Positions 26,276-35,168 of a stretch of DNA of 64,000 nucleotides are shown here, in pieces (position 1 is the first letter of the stretch; each line of letters begins with the position of its first letter). The notes below the pieces were generated by a model. The model made no database searches. It was not told the origin of the DNA and worked only from the letters and a program-made list of their open reading frames with translations. The position numbers and the translations under genes were made by a program. Source of the stretch: Cuneatibacter sp. NSJ-177 (lineage in GTDB: Bacteria; Bacillota; Clostridia; Lachnospirales; Lachnospiraceae); NCBI RefSeq assembly GCF_022867805.1, contig NZ_JALIFO010000013.1:90908-154907 (forward strand), given 5' to 3'.

Positions 26276-27796
26276 TTACTTTTCTTTTTTCCCTTTCCTG
26301 CCCTTCCACTTTGCCAGCACTCCCAGCTGGCTCAAAAACATCACCGCCACCAGCAGGAAAAGAATCAGGGAAAGCGGATGGGTGAAGATGTCCAAAAAGA
26401 ACTTCCCGACCGAAAAGCGGGCCATGGTCATGGACCGGCGCAGATTCAGTTCCAAAAGCGAGCAGAGAATCAAGCCGAGGGCGATGGGCCCGGTGGCAAA
26501 ATTGTGCAGTTTCAGGAAGTAGCCTGCGATGCCGAATCCAATCATAAAATACACATCCATCAGATTCAGTTTGATGGAATACGCGCCGATGACCGTCAGG
26601 TTGATGATGATGGGGAGCAGAACCGGCTTCGGTATCTCGGCGATCTTGGCAAAAATCTTAATCCCGGTCAGGGAAACCGGCAGCAGCACCACGTTGGCAA
26701 AAAGGACCAGGCCAACGATCACGCCGAATACCCCGCCGCCCTCGCTCATCAAAAGAGGCCCGGACTGTACCCCGTGGATGGTCAGAGCTGCCAGCAGCAG
26801 GGCGGTCGCCGTATCCCCCGGTATCCCTAAGGTCAGCATCGGGATCACCGCGCCGCCGCAGGCCGCATTGTTGGCCGATTCCGGCGCGACCAGGCCTTCG
26901 ATCGCGCCTTCTCCGAAGGGTACTTCCGGATGTTTGACCGTTTTCTTCGCCTGATCATAGGCAATCAAAGCCGCTATATTCCCCCCGGTGCCGGGCAGGG
27001 CTCCCACAAAGACGCCGATCAGGGAAGACTGTATGGTGATTCTCAAATAGCCGAACGCATCCTTAAAACTCGGCAGGATCCGGTCTACTTTCTGCTTGCG
27101 GACCGTCACCGCCGTCATATCCCGCATCTGGAGCAGCGATTCCGACAGGCCAAACATACCGATAATCACCGCGATGGAGCTGATGCCGCTCATCAGATAA
27201 ATACTGTCAAACGTAAACCGCTGCGCGGCCGTGGACGAGTCCATGCCGATACAGCCGATCAGCATTCCTAAAAAGCCCCCGAACAGGCCCTTGGCCATGG
27301 AAGCCCCGGTCATTCCTGCCATCAGGAGAATTCCCATAAAGGCCAGCAGGAAATAATCTCTCGGTGAAAACAGCAGGGCAAATTGGGTGATGAGCGGCGC
27401 GCAGAACAACAGAAAGACAGCGCCGATCAAACCTCCGATCACCGACTGAATCGCCGTGATCCCCAACGCCTTGGCCGCCTGCCCCTTTTTTGCCAGCGGG
27501 TATCCGTCAAAGGTGGTCGGCAGCGAGGCTGGCGTTCCCGGAACATTCAGCAAAATGGCGGAACGGGAGCCGCCGTAAACACCTCCGACATAGCAGCCGA
27601 TCAGAATCGCCAACGCCGGCTTCATGTCCCAGCCATACGTGAAAGACACCATCAGGGACATGGCCATGGTAACGGAGATTCCCGGCATCGCGCCGGCATA
27701 CATCCCGAAAAACACGCCGGCCGCCATGTAGATAAACAAGCTTGGGGTGCCGAATAAAGACAGGGCGTCTCCCAAAGTACCGATAATCGCACTCAT
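26276..27796 (-). CDS. tctA: tripartite tricarboxylate transporter large permease TctA (system 1)
   Basis: A 506-residue permease with about a dozen membrane segments. The two family repeats are seen as GMYAGAMPGISVTMAMSLMVSFTYGW (residues 30-55, cited in part) and GALPGTGGNIAALIAYDQAKKT (about 266-287). The GGSRSAILLNVPGTPASLPTTFDGYPLA and EGLVAPESANNAACGGAVIPMLTLGIPGD blocks are TctA signatures. AGGAGGAG precedes the ATG. Order on the transcript is tctC1-hairpin-tctB1-tctA1-dehydratase. Carries a carboxylic acid with sodium or proton gradients, using the TctC-bound substrate. Confidence 0.95.
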   Translation of the reverse strand: MSAIIGTLGDALSLFGTPSLFIYMAAGVFFGMYAGAMPGISVTMAMSLMVSFTYGWDMKPALAILIGCYVGGVYGGSRSAILLNVPGTPASLPTTFDGYPLAKKGQAAKALGITAIQSVIGGLIGAVFLLFCAPLITQFALLFSPRDYFLLAFMGILLMAGMTGASMAKGLFGGFLGMLIGCIGMDSSTAAQRFTFDSIYLMSGISSIAVIIGMFGLSESLLQMRDMTAVTVRKQKVDRILPSFKDAFGYLRITIQSSLIGVFVGALPGTGGNIAALIAYDQAKKTVKHPEVPFGEGAIEGLVAPESANNAACGGAVIPMLTLGIPGDTATALLLAALTIHGVQSGPLLMSEGGGVFGVIVGLVLFANVVLLPVSLTGIKIFAKIAEIPKPVLLPIIINLTVIGAYSIKLNLMDVYFMIGFGIAGYFLKLHNFATGPIALGLILCSLLELNLRRSMTMARFSVGKFFLDIFTHPLSLILFLLVAVMFLSQLGVLAKWKGRKGKKEK

Positions 27797-27805
27797 ATTC
27801 TCCTC

Positions 27806-28354
27806 CTATGGCAAACGGATCTGGAAAACCATTTGAATCAGCAGATAGACAAACACCAGCCACCCGGCCGTCACAATCAGGCTCCGGATTACGTGTTTCC
27901 CCCGTTCCAGAAACAGGATGGAAAACAGCATGTAGATCCCCGTAGAAGGATAAAAACCCGCCATCTTCAGCACGGCACCGTACAGGATGGTCGCTGCGAT
28001 CATGATAAAAACCGGAAACGGCACCTCTGCCGCTGCCGCCAGCCGGACCGCCGCCCAGCCGCGCGTTTCCTGTCCGGACGCCGGTTGCTGTCCATCGGGC
28101 GCGGACGCCGCCTCCATCTGCTGTCCTTCGGGAGCGGATCTTTCTTCCGCCGCGCTCTTCCTGACTCCGAAGAACGCCACCGCGCAGCTAATCAGCATCC
28201 CGCAGCACACAAATATGGGAAACATCCCAGGGTTGTCCTGGTTCGTGCTCTCATTAAAAATCTGAACCGATCCGAACAGGGCGGCCATGCTAAAGAGAAA
28301 TAGTACGGCCAGAACCGTGTACTCCCGGATCAAATATATTTTTTTCTGTTTCAT
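27806..28354 (-). CDS. tctB: tripartite tricarboxylate transporter small subunit TctB (system 1)
   Basis: A 182-residue membrane protein with four hydrophobic segments (about 14-32, 43-62, 115-135 and 155-178) and the family C-terminus ending in QIRLP. A 35-residue hydrophilic insertion rich in Ala, Pro, Gly and Gln lies at about 68-105 and includes repeated APxGQQ units. It is longer than in the other two TctB proteins of the window. AGGAGAGG precedes the ATG. It pairs with the TctA nine bases downstream. Confidence 0.88.
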   Translation of the reverse strand: MKQKKIYLIREYTVLAVLFLFSMAALFGSVQIFNESTNQDNPGMFPIFVCCGMLISCAVAFFGVRKSAAEERSAPEGQQMEAASAPDGQQPASGQETRGWAAVRLAAAAEVPFPVFIMIAATILYGAVLKMAGFYPSTGIYMLFSILFLERGKHVIRSLIVTAGWLVFVYLLIQMVFQIRLP

Positions 28355-28379
28355 TTTATCCTCTCCTTGTCAAAGAGAA

Positions 28380-28429
28380 CGGGCGCCAAAGGTAGGCTTC
28401 GTCAGAAGGCAAGTCCCCCGCAGCGCCCG
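28380..28429 (-). terminator. intercistronic hairpin between tctC1 and tctB1
   Basis: CGGGCGC (28380-28386) can pair with GCGCCCG (28423-28429). On the minus strand a T-containing stretch follows. The loop is long, so it would act as a partial terminator or RNA stabiliser rather than a complete stop. Confidence 0.45.
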
Positions 28430-28435
28430 ATTGCG

Positions 28436-29548
28436 TTACTCCGGCCGGTCCACCCCATAGGAGCTTGGCTCCACTTCCGACTCTCCCAAATCATAGAGCA
28501 GCCAGGAAATCACCGCCTGCTGGTGTTTCATGAACGCATTGGCCTCGTCACCGGTCAGCCCCATCTTGATATTTCCCTTTTGATCCAGAAAATCCTGATA
28601 TTCCTTGCTGTTGTAAGTCTCCATGAAAACGGTCTTCAGCTTCTCCACGATTTCCGGAGGGGTGTCCGCTTTGACCTCGGCCACAAAGAAAGAACCGTAA
28701 GGCAGATACTTTTCAAATTCCGGCTGAGCCTCGGTGATGGCTTCACAGTCGTATCCTTCCACCCGCTCTTTGTCAAACACGCAAAGAGGTACGATGGATC
28801 CTGCCTCCACCAGAGGCCTGGATGTGGTCAGCCCATTGATAAACAGATCGATGTGCTTGCCCATCAGAGCCGTGTTTCCGTCGCCGCTTCCGTCAAAACT
28901 GACCTGGGTCACGTCGATTCCGTACTGCTGCTTTAGGAGCGCCCACCAGACATAGGGCATGGTTCCGACTCCGGTGGTTCCCACGGTCACTTCGCCGGGA
29001 TGGGCCAGGATATAGTCGATCAATTCCTGGAATCCCATTTCCGCATAAGGGGAACCCGGATAGGTGCTGAGGACGCCGCAGTCACGGGCCACCAGGCAGA
29101 GCGGGATCATGTCGTCATAATCCACATCGATCAGGTTCATACAGTGGAACATGGTGACGCTCTCGGATCCGGTCAAAATCGTGTAGCCGTCCGCCGGTTT
29201 ATTCATGAAATACTGGGTGCCGACCGAACCGCTGGCTCCGGACTGGTTCTCTACCACGATGGAAACTCCCAGCTTCTCCTGGGCGATGGAGAGAAACGGC
29301 CTCCACATCCCATCGGTGCCGGACGTATTGCCAAAGGGAACCACCGCCGTGATATCCTGTTTTGGATAACCGCCCTGCTCCGTTTTCTCCGTCCCGCCGC
29401 CTGCGGCCGTCACAGTCTCGGCCTTTGTGGTCTCCGGATTCTCCGCCGTGGTCTTATCCGGATCCTTTCCGATGGACCCGCAGCCGGAAAGCAGTCCCAT
29501 CGTCAGTGCGGCCGCCGCCAGCAGTGCCGCCCATTTTCTTCTTTTCAT
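28436..29548 (-). CDS. tctC: tripartite tricarboxylate transporter binding lipoprotein TctC (system 1)
   Basis: A 370-residue extracytoplasmic solute receptor. The signal peptide ends in lipobox MGLLSGCGS (Cys near 23) and a short Thr/Glu-rich linker follows. The binding domain begins ITAVVPFGNTSGTDGMWRPF and contains the family ENQSGASGSVGTQYF and TVGTTGVG segments that hold the carboxylate through main-chain and water contacts. It closely resembles TctC3 (43832-44965) in the C-terminal block LTGDEANAFMKHQQAVISWLLYD. AAAGGAGG precedes the ATG. First gene of the operon under the promoter at 29635-29664. Confidence 0.94.
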   Translation of the reverse strand: MKRRKWAALLAAAALTMGLLSGCGSIGKDPDKTTAENPETTKAETVTAAGGGTEKTEQGGYPKQDITAVVPFGNTSGTDGMWRPFLSIAQEKLGVSIVVENQSGASGSVGTQYFMNKPADGYTILTGSESVTMFHCMNLIDVDYDDMIPLCLVARDCGVLSTYPGSPYAEMGFQELIDYILAHPGEVTVGTTGVGTMPYVWWALLKQQYGIDVTQVSFDGSGDGNTALMGKHIDLFINGLTTSRPLVEAGSIVPLCVFDKERVEGYDCEAITEAQPEFEKYLPYGSFFVAEVKADTPPEIVEKLKTVFMETYNSKEYQDFLDQKGNIKMGLTGDEANAFMKHQQAVISWLLYDLGESEVEPSSYGVDRPE

Positions 29549-29634
29549 ATGTTCCTCCTCCTTTTTCGTTTCTCCTCTCCGCTCTTTGGCGGAGAAGAAA
29601 TTGATTTCGTGAAAGGCTTCCGCTTTCTGGATTC

Positions 29635-29664
29635 ATTATAGGTTTTTCTCTGTTTTTTGTCTAA
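29635..29664 (-). promoter_or_regulatory. promoter of tctC1 operon with TATTAGAC box
   Basis: On the minus strand TTAGAC (29664-29659) and consensus TATAAT (29640-29635) are 18 bases apart. The -35 is embedded in GTGTATTAGAC, the box shared by five promoters of this locus. ACAGATATGTGTA lies directly upstream and resembles a segment upstream of the patB promoter. A further GATATTGGA match lies at 29738-29730. Confidence 0.65.
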
Positions 29665-29744
29665 TACACATATCTGTCATTTATCTTCATTCATCTCTTA
29701 TATATTTTTCGTTAATCTTCCATCTGGAATCCAATATCGTTCTC

Positions 29745-29759
29745 TTAATAATTTATTAA
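29745..29759. promoter_or_regulatory. palindrome in the tctC1/LysR intergenic region, candidate operator
   Basis: TTAATAA (29745-29751) and TTATTAA (29753-29759) are perfect arms around one base, 27 bases upstream of the -35 of the LysR gene. The 364-base gap 29549-29912 holds this, the two divergent promoters and otherwise AT-rich sequence. I see no further gene. Confidence 0.45.
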
Positions 29760-29785
29760 TTTTCATTTCCAATTCAGGGATTCAC

Positions 29786-29814
29786 ATGACAAAAAGAAGG
29801 CTTTCCTCTATAAT
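29786..29814 (+). promoter_or_regulatory. promoter of the first LysR pair
   Basis: ATGACA (29786-29791) and consensus TATAAT (29809-29814) are 17 bases apart, about 90 bases before the ATG at 29913. Confidence 0.6.
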
Positions 29815-29912
29815 GCTAAGAAAAGGGATAGATTTTATCCCGATCCATTTCTTTCCACAGAACCCCGACGCCGATTGATGAGCCGCTTCCCAATACAGCA
29901 GGAGAAACCACC

Positions 29913-30797
29913 ATGGAATTACTTCACCTAAAATATTTTATCCGGGTCGCCGAACGGAATAATATCAGCAAAGCAGCCGCAGAATTTCACGTCGTCTCCT
30001 CTGCTGTCAGCAATCATATCAAAGCGCTGGAGCAAGAGCTGGGGGTCTCTCTCTTTTATCGAAACGGAAACTGCATCACGTTGAATGAAAACGGAAAAAT
30101 CCTTTACCGGCATGCCAAGACACTTCTTCGCCTGATCGACGATTCCAAAAAAGAAATATCCGACAACAGTGAAAAACTAGATTATGAGCTGATCATCGCC
30201 ACCGCGACTCTCCCAAAGCTGATCCCCCATATCATCCAGGATTTCAAAAAATGTTATCCGGACATCAAGCTCCGGATCGTTCAGTTTCAAAAATACATCA
30301 ATATCGACGACACCGACTGCGATCTCCTTCTCTATTCCAGCGACGCGAGAACGCTGGCTCCGCATTCCCGAACCATCTATGAGGAACGGATCGGCCTGGC
30401 CGTCTCCGAACAAAATCCGCTGGCCCGGCAGATAGGGGTCACCGCAAAGCAGATGGCGGAAGAAAAATTTATCCGCCGGTCCTATCTCTCGGACTTCCGC
30501 CGCCTGACGGACAAGTATCTGAACGCATTGGGGATCCAGCCGGAAACCGCCTTGATCAGCGATTATCCGCCTTTCATCAACGAGCTGGTGGCATCAAATA
30601 TGGGCGTAGCGCTATTGCCCCAGCTGACCTGGCTGTACGCAAGAGAAAAAAACATCCGGTTCCTAAGGATCCAGGATGTAGAAATGTTCCGCTATATCAA
30701 TATTCAGTGGAGAACCGCCGGTTATCTGTCCCGCGCGGCGGAAATCTTTATCCGCCACATCACGGATTACTTCCAAAACCTCGAACTGCCGGAGTAG
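29913..30797 (+). CDS. LysR-family regulator, type A of mirrored pair 1
   Basis: A 294-residue LysR regulator. The helix-turn-helix region (1-60) contains ISKAAAEFHVVSSAVSNHIKALEQELGVSLF. The effector domain carries PHIIQDFKKCYPDIKLRIVQFQKY and ISDYPPFINELVASNMGVALLPQL. It is clearly more like the regulator at 35169-36038 than like its tandem neighbour. Both have VV-S-AVS in the recognition helix and the DYPP-N-L-S-GVA-LP block. CAGGAG precedes the ATG. It is divergent from tctC1 and 18 bases upstream of the next LysR gene. Confidence 0.93.
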   Translation: MELLHLKYFIRVAERNNISKAAAEFHVVSSAVSNHIKALEQELGVSLFYRNGNCITLNENGKILYRHAKTLLRLIDDSKKEISDNSEKLDYELIIATATLPKLIPHIIQDFKKCYPDIKLRIVQFQKYINIDDTDCDLLLYSSDARTLAPHSRTIYEERIGLAVSEQNPLARQIGVTAKQMAEEKFIRRSYLSDFRRLTDKYLNALGIQPETALISDYPPFINELVASNMGVALLPQLTWLYAREKNIRFLRIQDVEMFRYINIQWRTAGYLSRAAEIFIRHITDYFQNLELPE

Positions 30798-30815
30798 CCG
30801 AAGAAAGGATGCGCC

Positions 30816-31715
30816 ATGGAACTGCAGCAATTAGAATATTTTAAGAAGGCGGCTGAGCTGGAACACATCACGAAAGCAGCCAATGAACTGATGCTGGCCC
30901 AGCCGGCTTTGAGTAAAACAATCAAGACGCTGGAAGAAGAACTGGGGGCCCCCTTGTTCGACCGGGAAAAGAAACGGATCCGCCTGAACGGAAACGGACG
31001 CATTCTTCTGCGCTGTGCAGGCGAGGTGGAGAATTGCCTGGCTCAGATCCGGAGGGATCTGGAACAAAATCAGGAAAAAGAGAATAAGCAGATCACCTTG
31101 CTGTTAAAGGCCACCCCGATCCTGCTTCCCAAGCTGATCCAGGCTTTTTCAAGGGAATACCCGGACATCAGTTTCCGAATGCTGACTTACAACAGCTCCG
31201 TGGACGAGACGAAGCTTCAATATGATTTCATCGTCAATTCCTCGACCCGGCCGTCCCAAGACAGCAATGCGATGAATTTTTTTCAAGAAGAAATGGTGCT
31301 GGCGGTTCCGTCCCAGCATCCTCTGGCGGGCCGCACGGTTTCCCTGGCCGAAGCAAAAGGGGAGAACTTTATCAGTCTCCCCTCTCAGTACTCGCTTCAT
31401 CATGAATTTTTGCAGTGCTGCCGGGAAGCCGGCTTTCAACCTCATATCGTGCTGGAAAGCAGCGACCATTTCACCATCCTCGGCATGATCGAGGCGGAAA
31501 TGGGAATCGCCCTGGTGCCCAGTATCAGCTGGGGTTTTCAGAACATGCCGGGCATTGCCTTCGTCAAGGTCAAAGAGCCCGCCTGCCAAAATATCGTTTT
31601 CCTGTCCTGGAACACGAAGCACAGCCTCTCCAAGAGCTGTCAACGCTTTCTGGAATTCATTTCGGACTTCGCCAATCACCCGGAAGATATTCTCCGCCCC
31701 TTCGGGCGCCCCTAA
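30816..31715 (+). CDS. LysR-family regulator, type B of mirrored pair 1
   Basis: A 299-residue LysR regulator with HITKAANELMLAQPALSKTIKTLEEELGAPLFDREKKRIRLN in the DNA-binding domain (quoted in part here as the key region, residues 17-58) and an effector domain to about 295. It resembles the regulator at 34269-35150 in HITKA, AQPALSKTI, LFDREKK-IRLN and the C-terminal MIEAEMGIALVP block. Spacing from the preceding LysR gene (18 bases) equals that in the opposite pair. AAAGGATG precedes the ATG. It ends before a strong bidirectional terminator. Confidence 0.93.
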   Translation: MELQQLEYFKKAAELEHITKAANELMLAQPALSKTIKTLEEELGAPLFDREKKRIRLNGNGRILLRCAGEVENCLAQIRRDLEQNQEKENKQITLLLKATPILLPKLIQAFSREYPDISFRMLTYNSSVDETKLQYDFIVNSSTRPSQDSNAMNFFQEEMVLAVPSQHPLAGRTVSLAEAKGENFISLPSQYSLHHEFLQCCREAGFQPHIVLESSDHFTILGMIEAEMGIALVPSISWGFQNMPGIAFVKVKEPACQNIVFLSWNTKHSLSKSCQRFLEFISDFANHPEDILRPFGRP

Positions 31716-31726
31716 ATTCAGGAGCC

Positions 31727-31760
31727 AAAAATCCGGGCGGGAAAGCTCGCCCGGATTTTT
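31727..31760. terminator. strong bidirectional terminator
   Basis: AAAAATCCGGGCG (31727-31739) and CGCCCGGATTTTT (31748-31760) form a perfect 13-bp stem with an eight-base loop and T-runs in both directions. It lies between the convergent LysR and enoyl-CoA hydratase genes. Confidence 0.92.
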
Positions 31761-31773
31761 CCGGCATACCGAA

Positions 31774-32517
31774 TCATTTTTTTAAAAACGCCTTTGAGCT
31801 CTCCATAATATCGCTCTGGCCTGCCAGCGATTCCATGATCCGGCGCTGGTGCGGAAGAAATGCCTCGTAATCCGGCTCCGAGAAGCAGGACACCGCCTCT
31901 TTCACGGCCCGCGGGCCGCTGGCCGGTTTCTGGCAGATGGCCTCGGCCCAACGGAGGGCCAGCTCATAGGCGGTCCCCAGATCCGGAACCGCGTTGATCA
32001 CCCCATAGCGCATCCATTCCTCCGCGGGCCAGCGGTAGGCCATCAGCATCGCCTCCATGGCTTTGGCGCGGCCCATCAGCTGAATAATCCGGGGCGTACC
32101 GCCGACGCCGGGAAAAGAGCCGAAGTTTACTTCCGTCAATCCCAGGATGCTGCCGTGGGACGCGATCCGCATATCGCAGGCCAGGGCAATCTCAAAGCTG
32201 CCGCCGAACGCGCCGCCGTCCATGGCCGCAATCGTCGGCATCGGAAGGCGGCTGATCCGCTGGATCATGCCATCCAGCTTGTCCACGTGGTAGTCTTCTT
32301 CCTTCATCTCATTGACGTCCCCGCCGGCTCCGAAATACTTGCCGCTGTTCCGGATGATCAAAACTTTTAATGACGGTTCCGCTTCCGCCCACGCGATGGC
32401 CTCGTCCAGTTCATCCTTAAACTTTTTATTGATCAAATTTAACGGCGGCGCGTCGAAATGAATCACTCCCACATCGCCTTCCCGCTCCATCTTTACGTTT
32501 CTCTTCTCCTCTTCCAT
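31774..32517 (-). CDS. enoyl-CoA hydratase/isomerase (crotonase) family protein 1
   Basis: A 247-residue crotonase-fold protein. The oxyanion-hole segments are KYFGAGGDVNEM (about 59-70) and DGGAFGGSFEIALACDMRI (about 99-117). Glu residues at both hydratase positions are present, in SFEIAL and LTEVNFGSFPGVGGTPR, so hydration of a 2-enoyl-CoA is possible. It is a paralogue of the protein at 45043-45825. AGGAGG precedes the ATG, 13 bases after the CoA-transferase stop, so the two are co-transcribed: the acid would be activated by the transferase and then hydrated or ring-cleaved here. Dehydration or lyase chemistry in the same fold cannot be excluded. Confidence 0.9.
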   Translation of the reverse strand: MEEEKRNVKMEREGDVGVIHFDAPPLNLINKKFKDELDEAIAWAEAEPSLKVLIIRNSGKYFGAGGDVNEMKEEDYHVDKLDGMIQRISRLPMPTIAAMDGGAFGGSFEIALACDMRIASHGSILGLTEVNFGSFPGVGGTPRIIQLMGRAKAMEAMLMAYRWPAEEWMRYGVINAVPDLGTAYELALRWAEAICQKPASGPRAVKEAVSCFSEPDYEAFLPHQRRIMESLAGQSDIMESSKAFLKK

Positions 32518-32530
32518 GTTTCACCTCCTG

Positions 32531-34138
32531 TTATTTCCGGCAAAATTCTTCCCGGATTCCCATCTGTCCCTGACAAAACAGCCGTGGATCCATCACCTTG
32601 AGATCAGCAGCGATCTCCGGCGCAAAGTCCATCTGATCCAAAATATCCCGCTGTAAATCCACGCCGGGGGCGATCTCCGTCAGAATCAGTCCCTTTTCTC
32701 CCTGGCGGAACACCGCGCGCTCCGTCAGATACAGCACTTCCTGGCCTCTTAGGTAGGCCTCCCGGCCGTTAAAGGTAATCTCCGGAACCTGCCGCACGAA
32801 TTTCCGGATTCCGCCTTCCTGCTCGATTTTCACCGATTCGTCCTCGATTTTGACCCGCAGCCCCTTGGCCTTCAGCGTCCCACAGAAAACCACCTTTTTG
32901 GTATTCTGGGAGATATTGACGAAGCCGCCGATACCGATGATCTTTCCGCCGAACTTGTGGACATTGACGTTTCCTTTTTCGTCCACCTCGGCAAAGCTTA
33001 AGAAGCAGACATCCAGTCCGCCGCCGTCATAAAAATCAAACATGGCCGGCATGTCCATCAGCGCATGGAGGTTCACGCTGGCTCCGAAGAAGATTCCCTG
33101 GGCCGAAACGCCGCCGATGGGCCCGGTCTCCACGGTCAGCGTAAATTCCTGCTCTACGCCTTCTTCTCTGGCAATCACGCCGATGCCGTCCGCAATCCCC
33201 ACGCCGATATTTCCCACGTCGCCCGGCTTGGCCTCCATCAGGGCCCGGCGCGCAATTACTTTCCTTTCGGTCAGCGCCATTTCCTGCCCATCGCCTTCCT
33301 CCAGCACATAATCCCCGGACATAAAACGGTTCACCGGCGCTCCGTACAGTTGGGGCTGGTCCGGAACCACGACCAAAGCGTCGATCAGGTAGCCCGGCAC
33401 ATGGATGCTCTTCGGATGCAGGGAACGGTTCTTCACCACCCGCTGCACCTGGGCAATGACCAGGCCGCCGTTATTGTGGACCGCCATGGCCTGGGCCAGA
33501 TTGTCGATGTAAGCCACCTCGTCTTCCATGCTGAGGTACCCCTCCGTGTCCGCGGTGGTCCCGCGGATCAGGGCCACATCCGGAAATACCGAGGGGTAAA
33601 ACAGATACTCTTCGCCGCCGACTTCTTTCAGCTCCACCAGTTCTTCCTTGGTTATCTCATTAAGGCGTCCGCCCTGCTGCCTGGGGTCGATGAAGGTCCC
33701 TAAACCGGTCTTGCTGAACAGGCCCGGCTGTCCGGCCGCGGCCGCCCGGTAAAGCTGGGACATGATCCCCATGGGGAAATTATAAGCCTCGATTTCATTG
33801 CGGGCCGCCATCTGCGCCAGACGGGGAGACTGATCCCAGTGAGCACCGATGGCCCGCTTTACCAATCCGGGCTGCGCCAGCGGCGACATGCCTTTCTCCT
33901 TCCGGTCTCCCAGGCCGGTGGTGTGGTAAAAAATCAGATTCTTCGGCTCTTTGGCGTCCTGGTATCTCTTCGCCAATGCCTCGATCAGCTCCGTCGGTTC
34001 CGCGATCCCGCCTCCGGTCCCTCCAAAACAGACGACATCCCCATCCCGAATCAATGCCACCGCTTCTTCTGCGGTCAAAACCGGGACTTTGGTTCCCTGT
34101 TTAATCCGGCTTCCCCTGCGTTCCTTCTTTTTATCCAC
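32531..34138 (-). CDS. family I CoA-transferase, fused alpha-beta subunits (YdiF-like)
   Basis: A 535-residue protein with two PF01144-type halves in one chain. The N-terminal half has VCFGGTGGGIAEPTELIEAL and GLGDRKEKGMSPLAQPGLVKRAIGAHW (cited in part). The C-terminal half has the catalytic Glu in FTLTVETGPIGGV, which forms the glutamyl-CoA thioester in this family. It exchanges CoA between acetyl-CoA (or another acyl-CoA) and a carboxylic acid. The start is GTG at 34138 with GGGAG nine bases upstream. It is the first gene of an operon with an enoyl-CoA hydratase and is driven by a promoter with the shared TATTGGAC box. The substrate acid is unknown but is probably what the TctABC systems import. 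Confidence 0.92.
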   Translation of the reverse strand: MDKKKERRGSRIKQGTKVPVLTAEEAVALIRDGDVVCFGGTGGGIAEPTELIEALAKRYQDAKEPKNLIFYHTTGLGDRKEKGMSPLAQPGLVKRAIGAHWDQSPRLAQMAARNEIEAYNFPMGIMSQLYRAAAAGQPGLFSKTGLGTFIDPRQQGGRLNEITKEELVELKEVGGEEYLFYPSVFPDVALIRGTTADTEGYLSMEDEVAYIDNLAQAMAVHNNGGLVIAQVQRVVKNRSLHPKSIHVPGYLIDALVVVPDQPQLYGAPVNRFMSGDYVLEEGDGQEMALTERKVIARRALMEAKPGDVGNIGVGIADGIGVIAREEGVEQEFTLTVETGPIGGVSAQGIFFGASVNLHALMDMPAMFDFYDGGGLDVCFLSFAEVDEKGNVNVHKFGGKIIGIGGFVNISQNTKKVVFCGTLKAKGLRVKIEDESVKIEQEGGIRKFVRQVPEITFNGREAYLRGQEVLYLTERAVFRQGEKGLILTEIAPGVDLQRDILDQMDFAPEIAADLKVMDPRLFCQGQMGIREEFCRK

Positions 34139-34169
34139 GTTGACTTACTCCCTTTCACGATTTTGTTTC

Positions 34170-34200
34170 ATTATAGTTCCGCCTCCGCCGGGCCGTCCAA
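34170..34200 (-). promoter_or_regulatory. promoter of the CoA-transferase operon with TATTGGAC box
   Basis: On the minus strand TTGGAC (34200-34195) and consensus TATAAT (34175-34170) are 19 bases apart. The -35 is embedded in GGGTATTGGACGG. The long spacer suggests activator dependence. The predicted leader is about 25 bases. Confidence 0.6.
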
Positions 34201-34268
34201 TACCCATCTTTCACCGCGCGTTCACCCAATCATTATAATCTTTTGAGGACGCTGCCTTTTCCTTCCGG

Positions 34269-35150
34269 TTATGAATCCCGGCAGGATATCTTAAGCGCCT
34301 CGATAAACTCCCGGAACATCCGGCAGGCTTCTCGTTGCTTTTTGCCGGGCTGCCACCGGAGTCTCAGGGAGTTCCGGCAAGGCGGGGACGAAATCCGGAT
34401 CTTGCACAGATGTTTTCGGTTCGGGCCGCTCCAGATCCCGCCCGGCACCAGGGCGATCCCGATTCCGCTCTCGATCAGCCGGCCCATGGTAAAATAGTCG
34501 TCGCACTCCAGAATCCTGTTCGGCTCGAATCCGGACTGGCCGCAGTAGGAACGGAAAATCCGATATGGATCCGACTCCTCCGGAAAGCAGATAAATTTAT
34601 CCTCCGCCGCCTCCCTCAGATCCACTGCGCTCCGCCCCGCCAGACGATGATCTTCCGGGACCGCCAGAAACATTTCCTCCCGTCTTAGGCAAATTTCATG
34701 ATCCGTCTCCGGATTTCCCAGGAAGGAATCCAGAATAAAGTCATACCGGTCTTCCTCCTCCGGAATCCCCTTTCCGGCAAAAACCAGGGAAAATCGGATT
34801 TCCGGGTGTTTGCTGGAAAAATCCTTCAAAATTGGGGCCAGAAAAAGGGCCGGCGCTTTAAAAAAAAGAGAAATCTCCCGTTCTTTCCGCCCTGCATTCT
34901 CAGCCAATTCTCCCTTCAAATTCTGACAGCAGGCTTCAATTTCCTGGGCATAGCGATAAAGCGCCCTTCCCCGGTCATTGAGGCGGATCGCCTTCTTTTC
35001 CCTGTCAAACAGCGTAGTCTCCAGTTCGTTTTCCATGTTGCGGATGGTTTTGCTCAAGGCCGGCTGGGCGATCCGAAGCTCCAGAGACGCTTTCGTGATA
35101 TGTTCCAGCTCCGCCACTTTGCGGAATTGGCTTAACTGTGATAAATCCAT
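34269..35150 (-). CDS. LysR-family regulator, type B of mirrored pair 2
   Basis: A 293-residue LysR regulator with ITKASLELRIAQPALSKTI in the recognition region and LFDREKKAIRLN in the wing, then an effector domain with FEPNRILECDDYFTMGRLIESG. It resembles the regulator at 30816-31715. It lies 18 bases downstream of the type A regulator at 35169. The gap to the CoA-transferase gene (34139-34268) holds the promoter of that gene, so this regulator is tail-to-head upstream of it on the same strand. Confidence 0.92.
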   Translation of the reverse strand: MDLSQLSQFRKVAELEHITKASLELRIAQPALSKTIRNMENELETTLFDREKKAIRLNDRGRALYRYAQEIEACCQNLKGELAENAGRKEREISLFFKAPALFLAPILKDFSSKHPEIRFSLVFAGKGIPEEEDRYDFILDSFLGNPETDHEICLRREEMFLAVPEDHRLAGRSAVDLREAAEDKFICFPEESDPYRIFRSYCGQSGFEPNRILECDDYFTMGRLIESGIGIALVPGGIWSGPNRKHLCKIRISSPPCRNSLRLRWQPGKKQREACRMFREFIEALKISCRDS

Positions 35151-35168
35151 GGCATTCCTCCCAGACGG